DNA of 64,000 bases, from positions 20,002 to 84,001 of the forward strand of contig NZ_LXEV01000014.1 in assembly GCF_001654965.1 (NCBI RefSeq), in the 5' to 3' direction. The notes below the pieces were generated by a model. That model made no database searches and was not told the DNA's origin. It saw only the letters and a program-made list of their open reading frames with translations. Below are positions 16,887 to 29,921 of this stretch, piece by piece (within the stretch, counting starts at the first letter, position 1; each line of letters begins with the position of its first letter). Source of the DNA: Proteus hauseri ATCC 700826. Its GTDB lineage: Bacteria > Pseudomonadota > Gammaproteobacteria > Enterobacterales > Enterobacteriaceae. The position numbers were made by a program, and so were the translations under genes.

Positions 16887-18236
16887 TTATTTCTCAGCTA
16901 ATCCTAAACGCTTTTCAAGGTAGTGAATATTTGTGCCACCTTGTTGGAATTTCTCATCATTCATAATGAACTGATGCAGCTCAATATTGGTTTTAATGCC
17001 ATCGATGATAAGTTCTGTCAAAGCATTTTTCATACGAGAGATCGCGATTTCGCGAGTTTCACCATAAGTGATCAATTTACCGATCATTGAATCATAATGA
17101 GGTGGAACAGTATAACCTGCGTAAATATGCGATTCCCAACGTACACCAAACCCACCCGGTGAGTGGAAGCGAGTAATCGTTCCCGGACTTGGTAAGAAGG
17201 TTTTCGGATCTTCTGCGTTAATACGACACTCAACAGCGTGACCGTGAACATTTATCTGATCTTGAGTTACCGATAACGGCAAGCCAGATGCAATACGTAA
17301 TTGTTCTTTGATTAGGTCGATGCCTGTGATCATTTCTGTTACTGGATGCTCAACCTGAATACGGGTGTTCATCTCAATAAAGTAGAATTCACCATTTTCA
17401 TATAGGAATTCAAAAGTACCTGCACCACGATAGCCGATTTCGATACAAGCGTTCGCACAGCGTTCGCCGATATTTTTACGGATTTCTGGAGTAATACCTG
17501 GTGCTGGCGCTTCTTCTACAACTTTTTGGTGACGGCGTTGCATAGAGCAATCACGTTCAGCCAAATAAATTGCATTACCTTGACCATCAGCCATGACCTG
17601 AATTTCAATATGGCGTGGATTTTCAAGGTATTTTTCCATATAGACCATATCGTTACTAAATGCCGCTTTGGCTTCAGCACGAGTCATTATGATGGATTGT
17701 TCTAAATCTTTTTCAGCACGGACAACACGCATTCCGCGTCCGCCGCCGCCGCCAGATGCTTTAATAATGACTGGATAGCCAATACATTTAGCAATCTCGA
17801 TATTTTTTGCAGTGTCGTTACCTAAAGGACCATCAGATCCTGGAACACAAGGAACACCTGCTTTTTTCATCGCTTCAATAGCAGAAACTTTATCGCCCAT
17901 TAGGCGGATGGTTTCAGCTTTTGGGCCGATAAAAATAAAGCCAGAGCGTTCAACTTGCTCTGCAAAATCAGCATTTTCAGACAGGAAACCATATCCTGGG
18001 TGAATAGCTTGTGCACCGCTGATCTCAGCCGCTGCAATAATTGCAGGAATATTTAGATAACTTTTTGCTGAAGCAGCGGGACCAATACAGATAGTCTCGT
18101 CTGCCAGCAGAACGTGTTTTAAATCACGGTCTGCCGTGGAGTGAACGGCAACTGCTTTGATCCCAAGTTCTTTACAAGCTCTTAGAATACGCAGTGCAAT
18201 CTCACCACGGTTGGCAATGAGGATTTTTTCTAGCAT
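16887..18236 (-). CDS. accC: Acetyl-CoA carboxylase, biotin carboxylase subunit
   Basis: AccC carboxylates the biotin on AccB with ATP and bicarbonate, the first step of fatty acid synthesis. The 449-residue ATP-grasp protein has [17 protein letters not shown], the glycine-rich loop [12 protein letters not shown] (about 159-170), [12 protein letters not shown] and the [14 protein letters not shown] catalytic segment. It follows accB by 12 bp. In E. coli yhdT is next; here a bidirectional terminator and the amino-acid locus intervene. Confidence 0.99.
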   Translation of the reverse strand: MLEKILIANRGEIALRILRACKELGIKAVAVHSTADRDLKHVLLADETICIGPAASAKSYLNIPAIIAAAEISGAQAIHPGYGFLSENADFAEQVERSGFIFIGPKAETIRLMGDKVSAIEAMKKAGVPCVPGSDGPLGNDTAKNIEIAKCIGYPVIIKASGGGGGRGMRVVRAEKDLEQSIIMTRAEAKAAFSNDMVYMEKYLENPRHIEIQVMADGQGNAIYLAERDCSMQRRHQKVVEEAPAPGITPEIRKNIGERCANACIEIGYRGAGTFEFLYENGEFYFIEMNTRIQVEHPVTEMITGIDLIKEQLRIASGLPLSVTQDQINVHGHAVECRINAEDPKTFLPSPGTITRFHSPGGFGVRWESHIYAGYTVPPHYDSMIGKLITYGETREIAISRMKNALTELIIDGIKTNIELHQFIMNDEKFQQGGTNIHYLEKRLGLAEK

Positions 18237-18248
18237 GGACCTGCCTCG

Positions 18249-18719
18249 TTATTCGATGACAAAGAGTGGATCGTCAAACTCAATGGTGTCGCCATCTTGA
18301 CAAAGGATAGATTTAACAACGCCTGCTTTATCGGATTCTATCTGGTTCATCATTTTCATTGCTTCAACGATACACAGAGTGTCACCAACATTCACTTGCT
18401 GACCGACTTCAACAAATTTTTTGGCTTCTGGGCTTGGTGAACGATAGAACGTTCCTACCATTGGTGAGCGAACAACATGACCGCTGATCTCTTGGGCTAC
18501 AACTGCTGGCGTTTCAGGCGCTACTGGTGCAACGGCAGTTGCCAATGCAGGTTGAGGCGCTGCTGTTGGTGCCGCAAAATATTGCTGAGGAGCCATTTGA
18601 CCCTGAAAACCAGAGTTACGACTAATACGTACTGACTCTTCACCTTCAGAAATTTCCAGTTCAGAAATGCCAGACTCTTCGACCAGCTCGATCAGTTTTT
18701 TAATTTTACGAATATCCAT
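18249..18719 (-). CDS. accB: Biotin carboxyl carrier protein of acetyl-CoA carboxylase
   Basis: The 156-residue carrier has an N-terminal assembly helix ([18 protein letters not shown]), a proline/alanine-rich linker (about 44-78) and the C-terminal biotinyl domain. The biotin site is K122 in EAMKMMNQI, and the thumb loop SPSPEAKKF is present. In E. coli AccB represses its own operon through its N-terminal region. It is cotranscribed with accC; aroQ lies 33 bp upstream. Confidence 0.99.
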   Translation of the reverse strand: MDIRKIKKLIELVEESGISELEISEGEESVRISRNSGFQGQMAPQQYFAAPTAAPQPALATAVAPVAPETPAVVAQEISGHVVRSPMVGTFYRSPSPEAKKFVEVGQQVNVGDTLCIVEAMKMMNQIESDKAGVVKSILCQDGDTIEFDDPLFVIE

Positions 18720-18752
18720 GAGTTGATTCCGTACTCTTTTTGATGTTTTTTA

Positions 18753-19196
18753 TTAAGACAAACGGTTAACCGCTGCCTGTAAAGCAAATCGATAACCTTC
18801 TGCACCTAATCCACAGATGACGCCAGTTGCGATATCAGAGAGATAAGAATGGTGACGGAAAGGCTCCCGACTGTAGACATTGGAAAGGTGAATTTCAATA
18901 AATGGAATATTCACCCCTAATAATGCATCACGCAGTGCAACACTGGTATGCGTGAAAGCCGCGGGATTGATTAATATATAATCGATATTACCGCGCGCTG
19001 CATGAATTTTATTTATTAGCTCAAATTCAGCATTCGACTGAAAATGACTAAGCTTCACATTTAATGCTTGAGCATCTGCTGACAAACTGTGAACGATATC
19101 GTCCAGAGTTAAGTGTCCGTAGGTTTCCGGCTCTCTCGTTCCAAGCAGGTTCAGGTTCGGACCATTCAGGAGCAAAATATGAAAATTTTCCGACAT
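18753..19196 (-). CDS. aroQ: 3-dehydroquinate dehydratase, type II
   Basis: This is the third step of the shikimate pathway. The 147-residue dodecameric enzyme has [19 protein letters not shown] with the catalytic tyrosine, [16 protein letters not shown] with the catalytic histidine, and EIHLSN. It lies directly upstream of accBC as in many gammaproteobacteria. E. coli K-12 instead has the unrelated type I enzyme AroD. Confidence 0.98.
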   Translation of the reverse strand: MSENFHILLLNGPNLNLLGTREPETYGHLTLDDIVHSLSADAQALNVKLSHFQSNAEFELINKIHAARGNIDYILINPAAFTHTSVALRDALLGVNIPFIEIHLSNVYSREPFRHHSYLSDIATGVICGLGAEGYRFALQAAVNRLS

Positions 19197-19518
19197 TATG
19201 CTTCTATCTCCGTCAATACGTCAACGAAATGACAAAATAACCTGTGCTTTTCATTTTGTCATCTTTTATTGTATTCAATGTCACGATGCATATCACAAAG
19301 TCCGACATTATAGACATTTCACAGAAGATAGCAGCAAAATACTGGTCTAATCAGGGAAGGCGAGCTTTATTTCGGTAAAATAGAGAACGTTTTTGCGCTA
19401 TTATTATGCTCATAAAGCAAAATAAACGTATGTTTAAAAAATAATCATAACATCACGTTATTTATTGATGTCACTGGAAATATGACCTTATTTGAGGGTG
19501 ATCGTTAATATATATTTA

Positions 19519-19540
19519 AAATGTGATCTAGATCACATTT
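19519..19540. promoter_or_regulatory. Consensus-perfect CRP binding site
   Basis: TGTGATCTAGATCACA is a perfect palindrome flanked by symmetric AAA and TTT; it equals the ideal CRP consensus. It lies 323 bp upstream of aroQ and 87 bp past the acuI stop. A CATATT element (19484-19479, minus strand) could be the -10 of a class I promoter reading towards aroQ-accBC. The target gene is uncertain. Confidence 0.85.
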
Positions 19541-19571
19541 ACTTGGCAGTTTGAAATGAAAATAATCGCAA

Positions 19572-19603
19572 TCTGGCATTAAAAGAAGTGTTTTAATGCC
19601 AGA
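19572..19603 (-). terminator. Hairpin after acuI
   Basis: TCTGGCATTAAAA pairs perfectly with TTTTAATGCCAGA over a 6-nt loop, 24 bp past the acuI stop. The T-tract is delayed, so termination efficiency is uncertain. Confidence 0.55.
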
Positions 19604-19626
19604 AAATTGTTCGATAGGACGTAAAT

Positions 19627-20604
19627 TTAACTAATTTTTACCAGTGTGCGACCCGTTACCTGGTTATCCATGATCATTTGAGCATAACGTGGTACTTCAT
19701 CAAGTGTAATTTCGGTCATGGCTTGCTGGTAGAAAGTTTCCGGTAATAGTTGTAACAAACGTTGCCAAACTTGAGCGCGTTTTTCTGCTGGGAAATAAAC
19801 AGAATCGACACCTTGCAGACGAATATTGCGTAAAATAAATGGCATAACGGTAGTTGGTAATGAGAAACCACTTGCTAATCCACAAGCAGCCACGGTTCCG
19901 TTATAGTTTGTTTGCGCTAAAATATTAGCTAAAATTTGTCCGCCAACAGTGTCTAGTGCACCAGCCCAACGTTGTTTATCTAGCGCTCTGCCCGGCTGTT
20001 CAAATTCTTCACGGGTAATAATGTTTGTTGCACCTAATTTTTTTAGGTATTCATGGTTGCTACTTCTGCCACTTAACGCAGTAACTTGATATCCCAACGT
20101 ACTTAATAAGCTAATTGCAGTGCTTCCGACGCCACCACTTGCACCAGTCACTAAGATCTCACCGCTTTGAGGGGTAATACCACCTTGTTCTAATGCGATA
20201 ACACACAACATGGCAGTGAAACCCGCAGTACCAATAATCATGGCATTTTTTAAGGATAAGCCTTCAGGAACAGCAGTAAGCCAATCGCCTTTAACGCCCG
20301 CTTTTTGTGATAACCCACCCCAGTGATTTTCGCCTACACCCCAGCCTGTTAATAGAACGTGTTGACCAATATGAAAACGAGGATCTTCACTGTGATGAAC
20401 AACGCCAGAAAAATCGATACCAGGGATCATTGGAAATTGTCGAATAATTTTTCCTTTACCTGTTATCGCTAATCCATCTTTATAGTTAAGAGTGGAATAG
20501 TGAATATCAACGATAACGTCATGAGAGGGTAGTTTGGCTTCATCGACGTTTTGAACGCTTGCTAATATTTTATCGCCTTGTTCTTCAAGTAATAATGCTT
20601 TCAT
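19627..20604 (-). CDS. acuI: Acrylyl-CoA reductase AcuI (YhdH), quinone-oxidoreductase family
   Basis: This NADPH-dependent medium-chain reductase converts toxic acryloyl-CoA to propionyl-CoA. The 325-residue protein has the catalytic-domain segment DIHYSTLNYKDGLAITG, a GroES-like fold, and the Rossmann dinucleotide loop VTGASGGVGSTAI (about 153-165). No zinc-ligand cysteines are visible, as expected for this zinc-free branch. A 12-bp palindrome ATTGTGCACAAT at 20666-20677 lies upstream and could be an operator. Confidence 0.93.
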   Translation of the reverse strand: MKALLLEEQGDKILASVQNVDEAKLPSHDVIVDIHYSTLNYKDGLAITGKGKIIRQFPMIPGIDFSGVVHHSEDPRFHIGQHVLLTGWGVGENHWGGLSQKAGVKGDWLTAVPEGLSLKNAMIIGTAGFTAMLCVIALEQGGITPQSGEILVTGASGGVGSTAISLLSTLGYQVTALSGRSSNHEYLKKLGATNIITREEFEQPGRALDKQRWAGALDTVGGQILANILAQTNYNGTVAACGLASGFSLPTTVMPFILRNIRLQGVDSVYFPAEKRAQVWQRLLQLLPETFYQQAMTEITLDEVPRYAQMIMDNQVTGRTLVKIS

Positions 20605-22335
<1,731 letters not shown>

Positions 22336-22426
22336 GATTGATTCTAAACAAGGGAGAACGGATTCCCCCTTGGTGTGAATATCGACACCCGTTCTTTTAC
22401 TTCCCGTGTGAGTGATCTCTGAGTTT

Positions 22427-23473
22427 ATGAAGCCAATTTTTAGTCGGGGACCATCCCTGCAACTAAGATTAATAATCGCCGTGATTATCGCTATTACATT
22501 ACTAATTGCTGATAATCGTTTGGGGGCGTTTTCTAAAGTCCGTCAATATTTGGATACGGCTGTTAGCCCTTTCTATTTTCTTGCCAATGGCCCGCGTCGT
22601 TTTCTTGACCAAATCTCTGAAACTTTTGCCACACGAGAACGCCTTCAGTTTGAAAATCAAGCCCTGAGAAAAGAGTTGCTTGTTCGTAGTGGTGAAAGCC
22701 AATTACTTGAACAATTTAAGCAAGAAAATGCTCGTTTACGAGAGTTACTTGGTTCACCTTTACGCCAAAATGAACAGATGACAGTAGCTCAAGTGCTGTC
22801 AGGCAACAGTACACCTTATCGAGATCAAGTTGTAATTGATAAAGGTACTAATGATGGTGTGTATGAAGGACAACCCGTTATCAGTGATAAAGGCGTTGTT
22901 GGACAAGTAATTGCCGTAAGTGAGTTAACCAGCCGAGTGCTGTTAATTTGTGATACGAGCCATGCTTTGCCTGTGCAAGTATTGCGAAATGATATTCGCG
23001 TTATTGCATCTGGTGGTGGATGTGCTGACGATCTGTTATTAGAAGCATTGCCTGCTAATATTGATATTCGTGTTGGGGATGTATTAGTGACATCGGGATT
23101 AGGTGGCCGTTTCCCTGAAGGTTACCCGGTTGGGGTTGTCTCTTCGGTTAAAGTGGATAATCAACGTGCCTATTCTGTTATTGATGTAAGACCTTCTGCG
23201 GAATTACAGCGTTTACGTTATCTACTTTTATTGTGGGGTGCTTCGGATAAAAAAGGTGAACCGCCTTTACCTTCAGAAGTTTATCATGCAGCAAATGAAC
23301 GTTTAATGCAGCTGATGCCACAAGTGTTGCCTAACTATGAGCAAGCAGGCCCACCATTACCTCGTTCTATGTCTCAGGAGCCGTTAGAAAATACAGCTGA
23401 CTCCCAAACTCCGGCTGTCACACCTCCTACAACAAGTACGGGTGCGCAACCTAGCACAAGCCGAGGTCAATAG
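22427..23473 (+). CDS. mreC: Rod shape-determining protein MreC
   Basis: MreC links cytosolic MreB to periplasmic wall synthases. The start at 22427 ([14 protein letters not shown]) matches E. coli; the GTG 15 bp upstream is unlikely. The 348-residue protein has a short cytosolic tail, one membrane helix (about 13-31), a coiled coil (about 66-108, ending [13 protein letters not shown]) and the beta-barrel domain with [18 protein letters not shown]. The C-terminus is a proline/threonine-rich tail. Its stop shares one base with the mreD GTG. Confidence 0.98.
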   Translation: MKPIFSRGPSLQLRLIIAVIIAITLLIADNRLGAFSKVRQYLDTAVSPFYFLANGPRRFLDQISETFATRERLQFENQALRKELLVRSGESQLLEQFKQENARLRELLGSPLRQNEQMTVAQVLSGNSTPYRDQVVIDKGTNDGVYEGQPVISDKGVVGQVIAVSELTSRVLLICDTSHALPVQVLRNDIRVIASGGGCADDLLLEALPANIDIRVGDVLVTSGLGGRFPEGYPVGVVSSVKVDNQRAYSVIDVRPSAELQRLRYLLLLWGASDKKGEPPLPSEVYHAANERLMQLMPQVLPNYEQAGPPLPRSMSQEPLENTADSQTPAVTPPTTSTGAQPSTSRGQ

Positions 23474-23967
23474 TGGCGATGAATCCTTATCAAAGCCGCG
23501 GGCGCTGGATTATTTGGCTCTCTTTTCTAATCGCCTTAGTATTGCAAATTATGCCGTGGCCTGAGCAATTAGAGATGTATCGCCCTATTTGGCCAGTACT
23601 ATTTCTTATCTATTGGATAACAGCTATTCCACATCGTGTTAGTGTGGGAACGGCATTTGTGCTGGGCATGAGTATGGATTTAGTCCAAGGTACAACCTTA
23701 GGTGTGAATGCCCTTGCTTATACTTTAGTGAGTTATGTCGTGGCATTTAAATATCAACTTTTTTGTAATCTTGCATTATGGCAGCAATCTTTGGTTGTTA
23801 TGGTTACGGTTGTGGTGGTTGATCTTGCTGTATTTTGGGCAGAATTTTTGCTTTCCCCCGTTACTTTTCACCCCCAAGTATTCTGGAATAGTCCAGTCAG
23901 TGGTATTCTTTGGCCCTGGCTCTATTTTTTACTTCGCAAAGTCCGTCATCAGTTTTCTGTACACTAA
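23473..23967 (+). CDS. mreD: Rod shape-determining protein MreD
   Basis: This 164-residue inner-membrane protein of the elongasome has five to six hydrophobic segments and the conserved [21 protein letters not shown] start and [11 protein letters not shown]. It starts with GTG at 23473, overlapping the mreC stop by one base; an ATG two codons on is possible. It is usually required for rod shape with MreB, MreC, RodA and PBP2. Confidence 0.97.
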   Translation: MAMNPYQSRGRWIIWLSFLIALVLQIMPWPEQLEMYRPIWPVLFLIYWITAIPHRVSVGTAFVLGMSMDLVQGTTLGVNALAYTLVSYVVAFKYQLFCNLALWQQSLVVMVTVVVVDLAVFWAEFLLSPVTFHPQVFWNSPVSGILWPWLYFLLRKVRHQFSVH

Positions 23968-24020
23968 CAGCTTACTGAACATGGCGGTATTTTTGTATTA
24001 CCGTCATGAGGACACTAACT

Positions 24021-24608
24021 GTGACAACGCTTTACCTTGCTTCCAGTTCACCAAGACGACGCGAGTTACTCGCATTATTGGATGTTGAATTTAGTATTAT
24101 TACGCCAGCTATTGATGAAATTTGGCAACAAGGTGAAACGCCAGAACAGTATGTTACTCGTTTAGCGACAGAAAAATCGCTAGAAGGGGTGCGACAAGCA
24201 CCTTGTGATTATCCGGTTTTAGGTTCTGATACAATAGTTGTTTGCGAAGGTCAAATTCTTGAAAAACCTCGTGATAAAGCTCATGCCGCACAAATGTTAC
24301 GCGCGCTAGCGGGATCAACCCATCAAGTGATCACCGCGATTGCAATTTCTGATAGAAATCATACAGTAAATCAATTGGTCGTCACATTAGTTACATTTAG
24401 AGAGATGACAGATCAGGAAATTAACGCGTATATTGAAACTGGAGAGCCGATGGATAAAGCAGGCGCTTACGGTATTCAAGGAAAAGGAGGCCGTTTTGTT
24501 CAGCGGATTGAGGGAAGTTATCACGCTGTTGTCGGATTACCTCTTGTTGAAACCGAGGCGTTGATAGCTCAATTTTTGTCTCTAGCTAATGAGAAGGAGA
24601 TTTCATGA
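24021..24608 (+). CDS. yhdE: dTTP/UTP pyrophosphatase YhdE (Maf family)
   Basis: YhdE hydrolyses dTTP, UTP and modified pyrimidine nucleotides as house-cleaning. The GTG at 24021 gives MTTLYLASSSPRRRELL, which matches the E. coli start, and AGGA lies 8 bp upstream; the ATG at 24006 lacks a site. The 195-residue protein has the Maf motif SSPRR, LGSDTIV, EKPRDKAHAAQML and GAYGIQGKGG. It overlaps rng by ATGA. Confidence 0.95.
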   Translation: MTTLYLASSSPRRRELLALLDVEFSIITPAIDEIWQQGETPEQYVTRLATEKSLEGVRQAPCDYPVLGSDTIVVCEGQILEKPRDKAHAAQMLRALAGSTHQVITAIAISDRNHTVNQLVVTLVTFREMTDQEINAYIETGEPMDKAGAYGIQGKGGRFVQRIEGSYHAVVGLPLVETEALIAQFLSLANEKEIS

Positions 24609-26074
24609 CTGCAGAGCTATTAGTGAATGTCACTCCATCTGAAACCCGTGTTGCCTATATCAGCGGAGGCATACTTCAAGAAATTCATGTTGAAAGAGAA
24701 GCCAAACGTGGCATAGTCGGAAACATCTACAAAGGTCGGGTGAGTCGAGTTTTACCCGGGATGCAAGCTGCATTTATTGACATCGGGCTGGATAAAGCCG
24801 CTTTTTTACATGCTTCTGATATTATGCCTCACACCGAATGTATTGCTGGTGAAGAGCAAAAAAAATTCAATGTCCGTGATATTGCTCAGTTGGTTCATCA
24901 AGGGCAGGATTTAATTGTACAAGTTGTTAAAGATCCTCTTGGCACGAAAGGTGCACGTTTAACCACAGATATTACACTCCCTTCACGTTATTTAGTTTTT
25001 ATGCCGGGCGCTTCTCATGTTGGTGTTTCTCAGCGTATTGAAAGTGAAGAAGAGCGAGAGCGTTTAAAGCTGTTAGTTGAAGAATATTGCGATGAAAACG
25101 GTGGTTTTATTATTCGAACCGCGGCTGAAGGGGTGGGTGAGCACGAAATAAAACAGGATGCGGCTTTTCTTAAACGTTTATGGAATAAAATTATTGAACG
25201 TAAGAAAAGAAATAAAACACGCATTCAAATTTATGGCGAATTGGCATTAGCACAACGTATTTTGCGTGATTTTGCGAGTTCTGAACTTGATAGTATTCGT
25301 GTTGATTCAAAACTTACCTATAATCAATTACAGGAATTTATTGGTGAATATATTCCTGAGTTAACGGCCAAGCTTGAATTGCACCAAGGTAATCAACCTA
25401 TTTTTGATCTTTATGGTGTTGAAAATGAAATTCAACGCGCATTAGAGCGTAAGGTTGAGCTGAAATCAGGTGGTTATCTTATCATCGATCAAACAGAAGC
25501 AATGACCACAATAGATATCAATACTGGCGCATTTGTGGGGCATCGTAATTTAGAAGAAACTATTTTTAATACTAATATTGAAGCAAGCCAAGCAATAGCC
25601 CGCCAATTAAGATTACGTAATTTAGGCGGCATCATTATTATTGATTTTATTGATATGAATAATGATGAGCATAAACGCAGAGTATTAGCTTCTCTTGAAC
25701 AAGCATTAAGTAAAGACCGAGTAAAAACCACGATTAATGGGTTTTCTCAGTTAGGGTTAGTTGAAATGACCCGTAAAAGAACTCGCGAAAGCCTTGAGCA
25801 TGTATTGTGTGACGATTGTCCAGCTTGCCAAGGTCGAGGAACGGTAAAATCAGTAGAAACAGTCTGCTATGAAATTTTACGTGAAATTGTGCGTGTCCAT
25901 AAAACGATAGATGCAGATCGCTTTCTTGTTTATGCCTCATCCGCCGTATCAGAAGCACTACGAAGTGAAGAATCTCACGCTTTGGCAGAAGTTGAAATTT
26001 TTGTTGGTAAGCAGGTTAAAGTACAAACAGAGCTACTTTATAGTCAGGAACAATTTGATGTGGTGATGATGTAA
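24605..26074 (+). CDS. rng: Ribonuclease G
   Basis: RNase G matures the 5' end of 16S rRNA and decays some mRNAs. The 489-residue protein is the RNase E catalytic type without a degradosome scaffold: an S1 domain at about 38-128 (VGNIYKGRVSRVLPGMQAAFID), the DNase I-like region with TTIDINTGAFVG and IDFIDM metal-binding aspartates, and the zinc-link CDDCPAC near 407. It is coupled to yhdE by a 4-bp overlap. Confidence 0.98.
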   Translation: MTAELLVNVTPSETRVAYISGGILQEIHVEREAKRGIVGNIYKGRVSRVLPGMQAAFIDIGLDKAAFLHASDIMPHTECIAGEEQKKFNVRDIAQLVHQGQDLIVQVVKDPLGTKGARLTTDITLPSRYLVFMPGASHVGVSQRIESEEERERLKLLVEEYCDENGGFIIRTAAEGVGEHEIKQDAAFLKRLWNKIIERKKRNKTRIQIYGELALAQRILRDFASSELDSIRVDSKLTYNQLQEFIGEYIPELTAKLELHQGNQPIFDLYGVENEIQRALERKVELKSGGYLIIDQTEAMTTIDINTGAFVGHRNLEETIFNTNIEASQAIARQLRLRNLGGIIIIDFIDMNNDEHKRRVLASLEQALSKDRVKTTINGFSQLGLVEMTRKRTRESLEHVLCDDCPACQGRGTVKSVETVCYEILREIVRVHKTIDADRFLVYASSAVSEALRSEESHALAEVEIFVGKQVKVQTELLYSQEQFDVVMM

Positions 26075-26119
26075 TGGATACTCTTTTGTCATGATAATGA
26101 CGGTAGAAAGGAGACATAA

Positions 26120-29100
26120 ATGAAGCGGCTGCCAAAATACCTGTTATTACTAACGGTTTTTTGTCTCATTGTTTTTGCTTTAATTTTAAGCGGTTTTCGC
26201 TACTTTCTGCCAAGGCTTGATAATTATCGTCCTGAAATTGAAGCTTATCTAACAAAACAACTCAATAGCCCTGTTAGTATGGTTAAAATTAAAGGGGAAT
26301 GGCAAAATTTTGGTCCTGATATTCAAGTCGATTCACTTGTTATTAATAACAAAGATGTGGATGTTAGGGCTCAACAAATTACGTTTTCTTTTGATATCTG
26401 GCGTTCTCTTTTTGCTTTTCGTCCTTACTTTCGTGAACTCACCTTTGAACAGTTATACGTTAATTATCATCGCCCTATTTTTACAGGGCAAAGTGGTGAT
26501 ATTACTTTAACTAAGCCTGATGATATCTCTTCTCTATTTTTTGAACAGTTCGACCGTTTTAAGTTGGTTAATAGCCGCTTTACTTTTCTTACCCCTTCGG
26601 GGGATACCAGCAGCTTAAACATCCCCCGAGTTAATGTGGTTAAACCAAAAAGATCGTCATCGGGCTCAGGGTGAGGTAACTCTTGATACATTGCTTAATC
26701 ATTATGGTGGAATGAAGGTTCGTCTTGATCTCTACACCAATGATAAAGGGTTGATAGATAATGGTAAAATTTTCGTTACTGCGGATGATGTTGATATATC
26801 ACCGTGGTTAAGCCAATGGGTAAAAAGTAATAGTGGTCTTGATGAGGCGAAAGCCAGCTTATCTAATTGGATTGAAATAACACAAGGGCGTATTACTGGC
26901 AGCCAGTTGCAAATCCACCAAGGTGAAATGGATTGGCAAAGTGAAGGGGTTTCACACGTATTAAATGTAGAAGATCTTATTTTGCGAATGAGACGGCAAG
27001 AAAATGGCTGGCTTGCAGATATTCCTTATACACGAAAAATTACGATGGATGGTAAAGAGTGGCCCGATGGTTATTTAGCGGTGCTCTATCAGCCAAAAGA
27101 GAAAGAGCGTGATGAAGCTTGGCGGATCCGAGCTAAAAATATAGAACTAGATAGTTTATATGCTGTATTGCCTCTATTTTCATTTTTAACGCCAGACTTT
27201 GTGCGCCAATGGCAATATCGTCAATTTTCGGGTTTAGTAAGTGATTTTGCTTTAGACCTTACGCCGGCTAATTTTGAACAAAGTGCCATTGATATGCGTT
27301 GGCAAGATGTTAGTTGGAAACGTTGGCAGGAGATCCCATCAGTCGAGCATTTTGATGGTCGCCTAAAAGGTAACTTACAAGGTGGTGAGCTAGATTTTTC
27401 TTTAACCAATAGTCAGGTTGATACAGGCGAGTTATTTAAAGCCCCGCTTGAGATTGAGAAAGGAAATGGAACAATTTATTGGCAATATAAAGAGGATGAT
27501 TTATCTCTTTGGAGCCAAAAATTAGATATTCAAGCAACGTCAGCATGGGTGACGGGTGATTTTCGCTATGAGAAAAAAGGCGACGATCAATTATTGTCTA
27601 TTTTGTCTGGTATCAGAGTTAGCAATGCTGGTGATACATGGCGTTATTTACCTGAGCAGTATGTGGGTAAAAGTTTAACGCAGTATCTTTCTGATGCGAT
27701 TATTACAGGTAATATTGAGAATGCGACTTTTATTTTTCATGGTGATCCGGTGGATTTCCCTTTTGAAAAACATAATGGTTGGTTCCAAGTTTATGCTCCT
27801 GTAAAGCAGGCAACATTTAAATTTGATAATGAATGGCCTGCGTTGTTTAATCTTGATATTAATTTAGATTTTCGCAATCAAGGGCTGTGGATGTCGGCAG
27901 ATAAAGCCAAAGTAGGTAATGCTTCTGCATCGAATTTAACGGCTGTTATCAGTGATTATGCACAAGAAAAAATAGTGATTGATGCCGATATTGTTGCAAC
28001 AGGTGATGAATTAAAAGATTATTTTCTCGATTCTCAAATGGCGAGTATTGGCCATACTCTTGAAGAACTGAAAGTTGCTGGCAATATTAATGGCACGCTG
28101 AAGCTTGATATTCCTTTTAATGGTGAAGATGTGGTTGCAAGTGGTGATATCAATCTAAAAAATAATGATGTCACACTCGCGTTTATGGATACCACGTTAA
28201 AGGGCGTAACAGGTCAATTTCGTTATAACAATGATAAACTTGAAAGCGATATATTAACGGGAAATTGGTTTGGACAGCCGCTCTCTTTTTCATTTACAAG
28301 CCACAATAATAGCGATGTTTATCAAGTAGATGTTGGGTTAAAAGGCCTGTGGGATATGCAAAAAATTCAAGGTCTGCCATCAGATATTCAACGTCAAATA
28401 AGCGGTGTGCTACCTTGGAATGGGAAGGTGAAAGTTCATTTACCTGAGACCGGTGATGTTAATTATCAAGTTGATTTAACTGGAAATGTGAATGGATTAA
28501 CCAGTAAATTGTCTGCACCTGAAACACAAGATTTTAAAGCATCACCACCAATAATTATTTCTGCTAAAGGTAATAGCGAAAAATTAAATATTGATGTGAA
28601 CGCGGATAATTTGTGGGCACTAAATAGCGAATGGTTGCTTGGAAAACAGTTACGTTTATTACGTGGTAATCTTGCTTCAGCATCAATTAAATTACCAAAG
28701 CTTACTGAACAAGAAAGATTAACAATTGAACTTATAGGATTAAATGGCGATAAATGGCTGCCTACTTTAGTCGCTTTTTCTGCATTAACACCTTCTGAAA
28801 ATGAAATCAGTTTCCCTGATAATATTCATATCAGCTTACCAGAGCTTAATTTTGCAGGACAAAAATGGCGTGATCAGCAATCTGAAATTATGAGAGTTAA
28901 CGATGGTATAAAATTCTCTTTTTCAGGTAGTGAATTACGCGGTGATATGTTTATACCTACGACAACAGCACCTTGGCAAGTTAATGTTAATTATCTCTAT
29001 TTTAATGGAGAGCAGTCTTCTGAAGAAGAAAAAACATTGAAAATAGCAATGGATCCTACAAGTAAACCTGCTGCATTCTCAGTGAAAAATATACCTTCTG

Positions 29101-29921
29101 TCGAGTTTGAATGTAAAGAGTGTTGGGTTAACGGATTGCTGTTAGGCAACATTAAAGCGTCTATGCAACAGAGCAATGGTACGTTATTTCTGACAAACGG
29201 TAAATTGGTCAATAGCAGCGGGGAATTATCCGTCACGGGTGTGTGGTCTGAAAATGCAGCTGGACAAAATAACACTAAACTCAGTGGGAAACTGAAAGCA
29301 GAAGAAATTGATGAAATGGCGGCCTATTTTGGTTATATCGTGCCAATTATTCAATCCCCACTTTCGGCTGATTTTTCATTACAGTGGCACAATACACCGT
29401 GGAATTTTGATTTAGCGACGTTGAATGGAGAAGTTAAATCGTTATTAGGTAAGGGACGTATAGAACGAGTCAATGTAGGACAAGCAGGGAAACTATTGCG
29501 CCTTGTGAGTTTTGATGCGTTATTGCGTAAATTACAATTCGATTTCAGAGATACTTTTAGTGATAATTTTGAATATGATTCTATTAAGAGCGAAATCATC
29601 ATTAAGCAAGGTGTGATGAACGCCGACAGTGTTCGTATCGATGGGGTAATTGCCGATATTGTTATTACAGGGCAAGTTGATTTAATTGAGCGTAAAATGG
29701 ATCTACAAGTTGTGGTAACCCCAGAGATTTCAGCTACAGTAGGAGTAGCTACTGCTTTTGCTATTAATCCAATTGCAGGTGCTGCGGTATTCGCGGCATC
29801 AAAAGTTCTTGGCCCACTTTGGAGTAAGATTTCAGTAATACGTTATCATGTGACCGGAACTATGGAACAACCTAAAATCGACGAAGTACTGCGTCAGCTC
29901 AAGGAGAATCAGGCGTTATGA
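26120..29921 (+). pseudogene. yhdP: yhdP, AsmA-like phospholipid transport protein, split by a +1 frameshift at 26623-26627
   Basis: YhdP is a long inner-membrane-anchored bridge for phospholipid transport to the outer membrane. The first frame (26120-26674, 184 aa) has the N-terminal membrane helix and SFLTPSGDTSSLNIP; the second (to 29921) has the rest, including the DUF3971/AsmA-like ending EISATVGVATAFAINPIAGAAVF. The break is in a run of five C: with four C the frame would continue IPELMWLNQKDRHRAQG, matching E. coli IPQLTWLN. So one extra C is the likely cause, either a real mutation, a phase-variable tract or a read error. AAGGAGA precedes the start. The total length, about 1,266 codons, is normal. 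Confidence 0.88.

Larger units (their letters stand above)
19197..19626. other. Regulatory gap upstream of aroQ-accBC
   Basis: This 430-bp non-coding interval separates aroQ from the end of acuI. It must contain the aroQ-accBC promoters and holds a perfect CRP site (19519-19540) and a 13-bp-stem hairpin (19572-19603). No ORF of note was seen on either strand. Confidence 0.6.
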
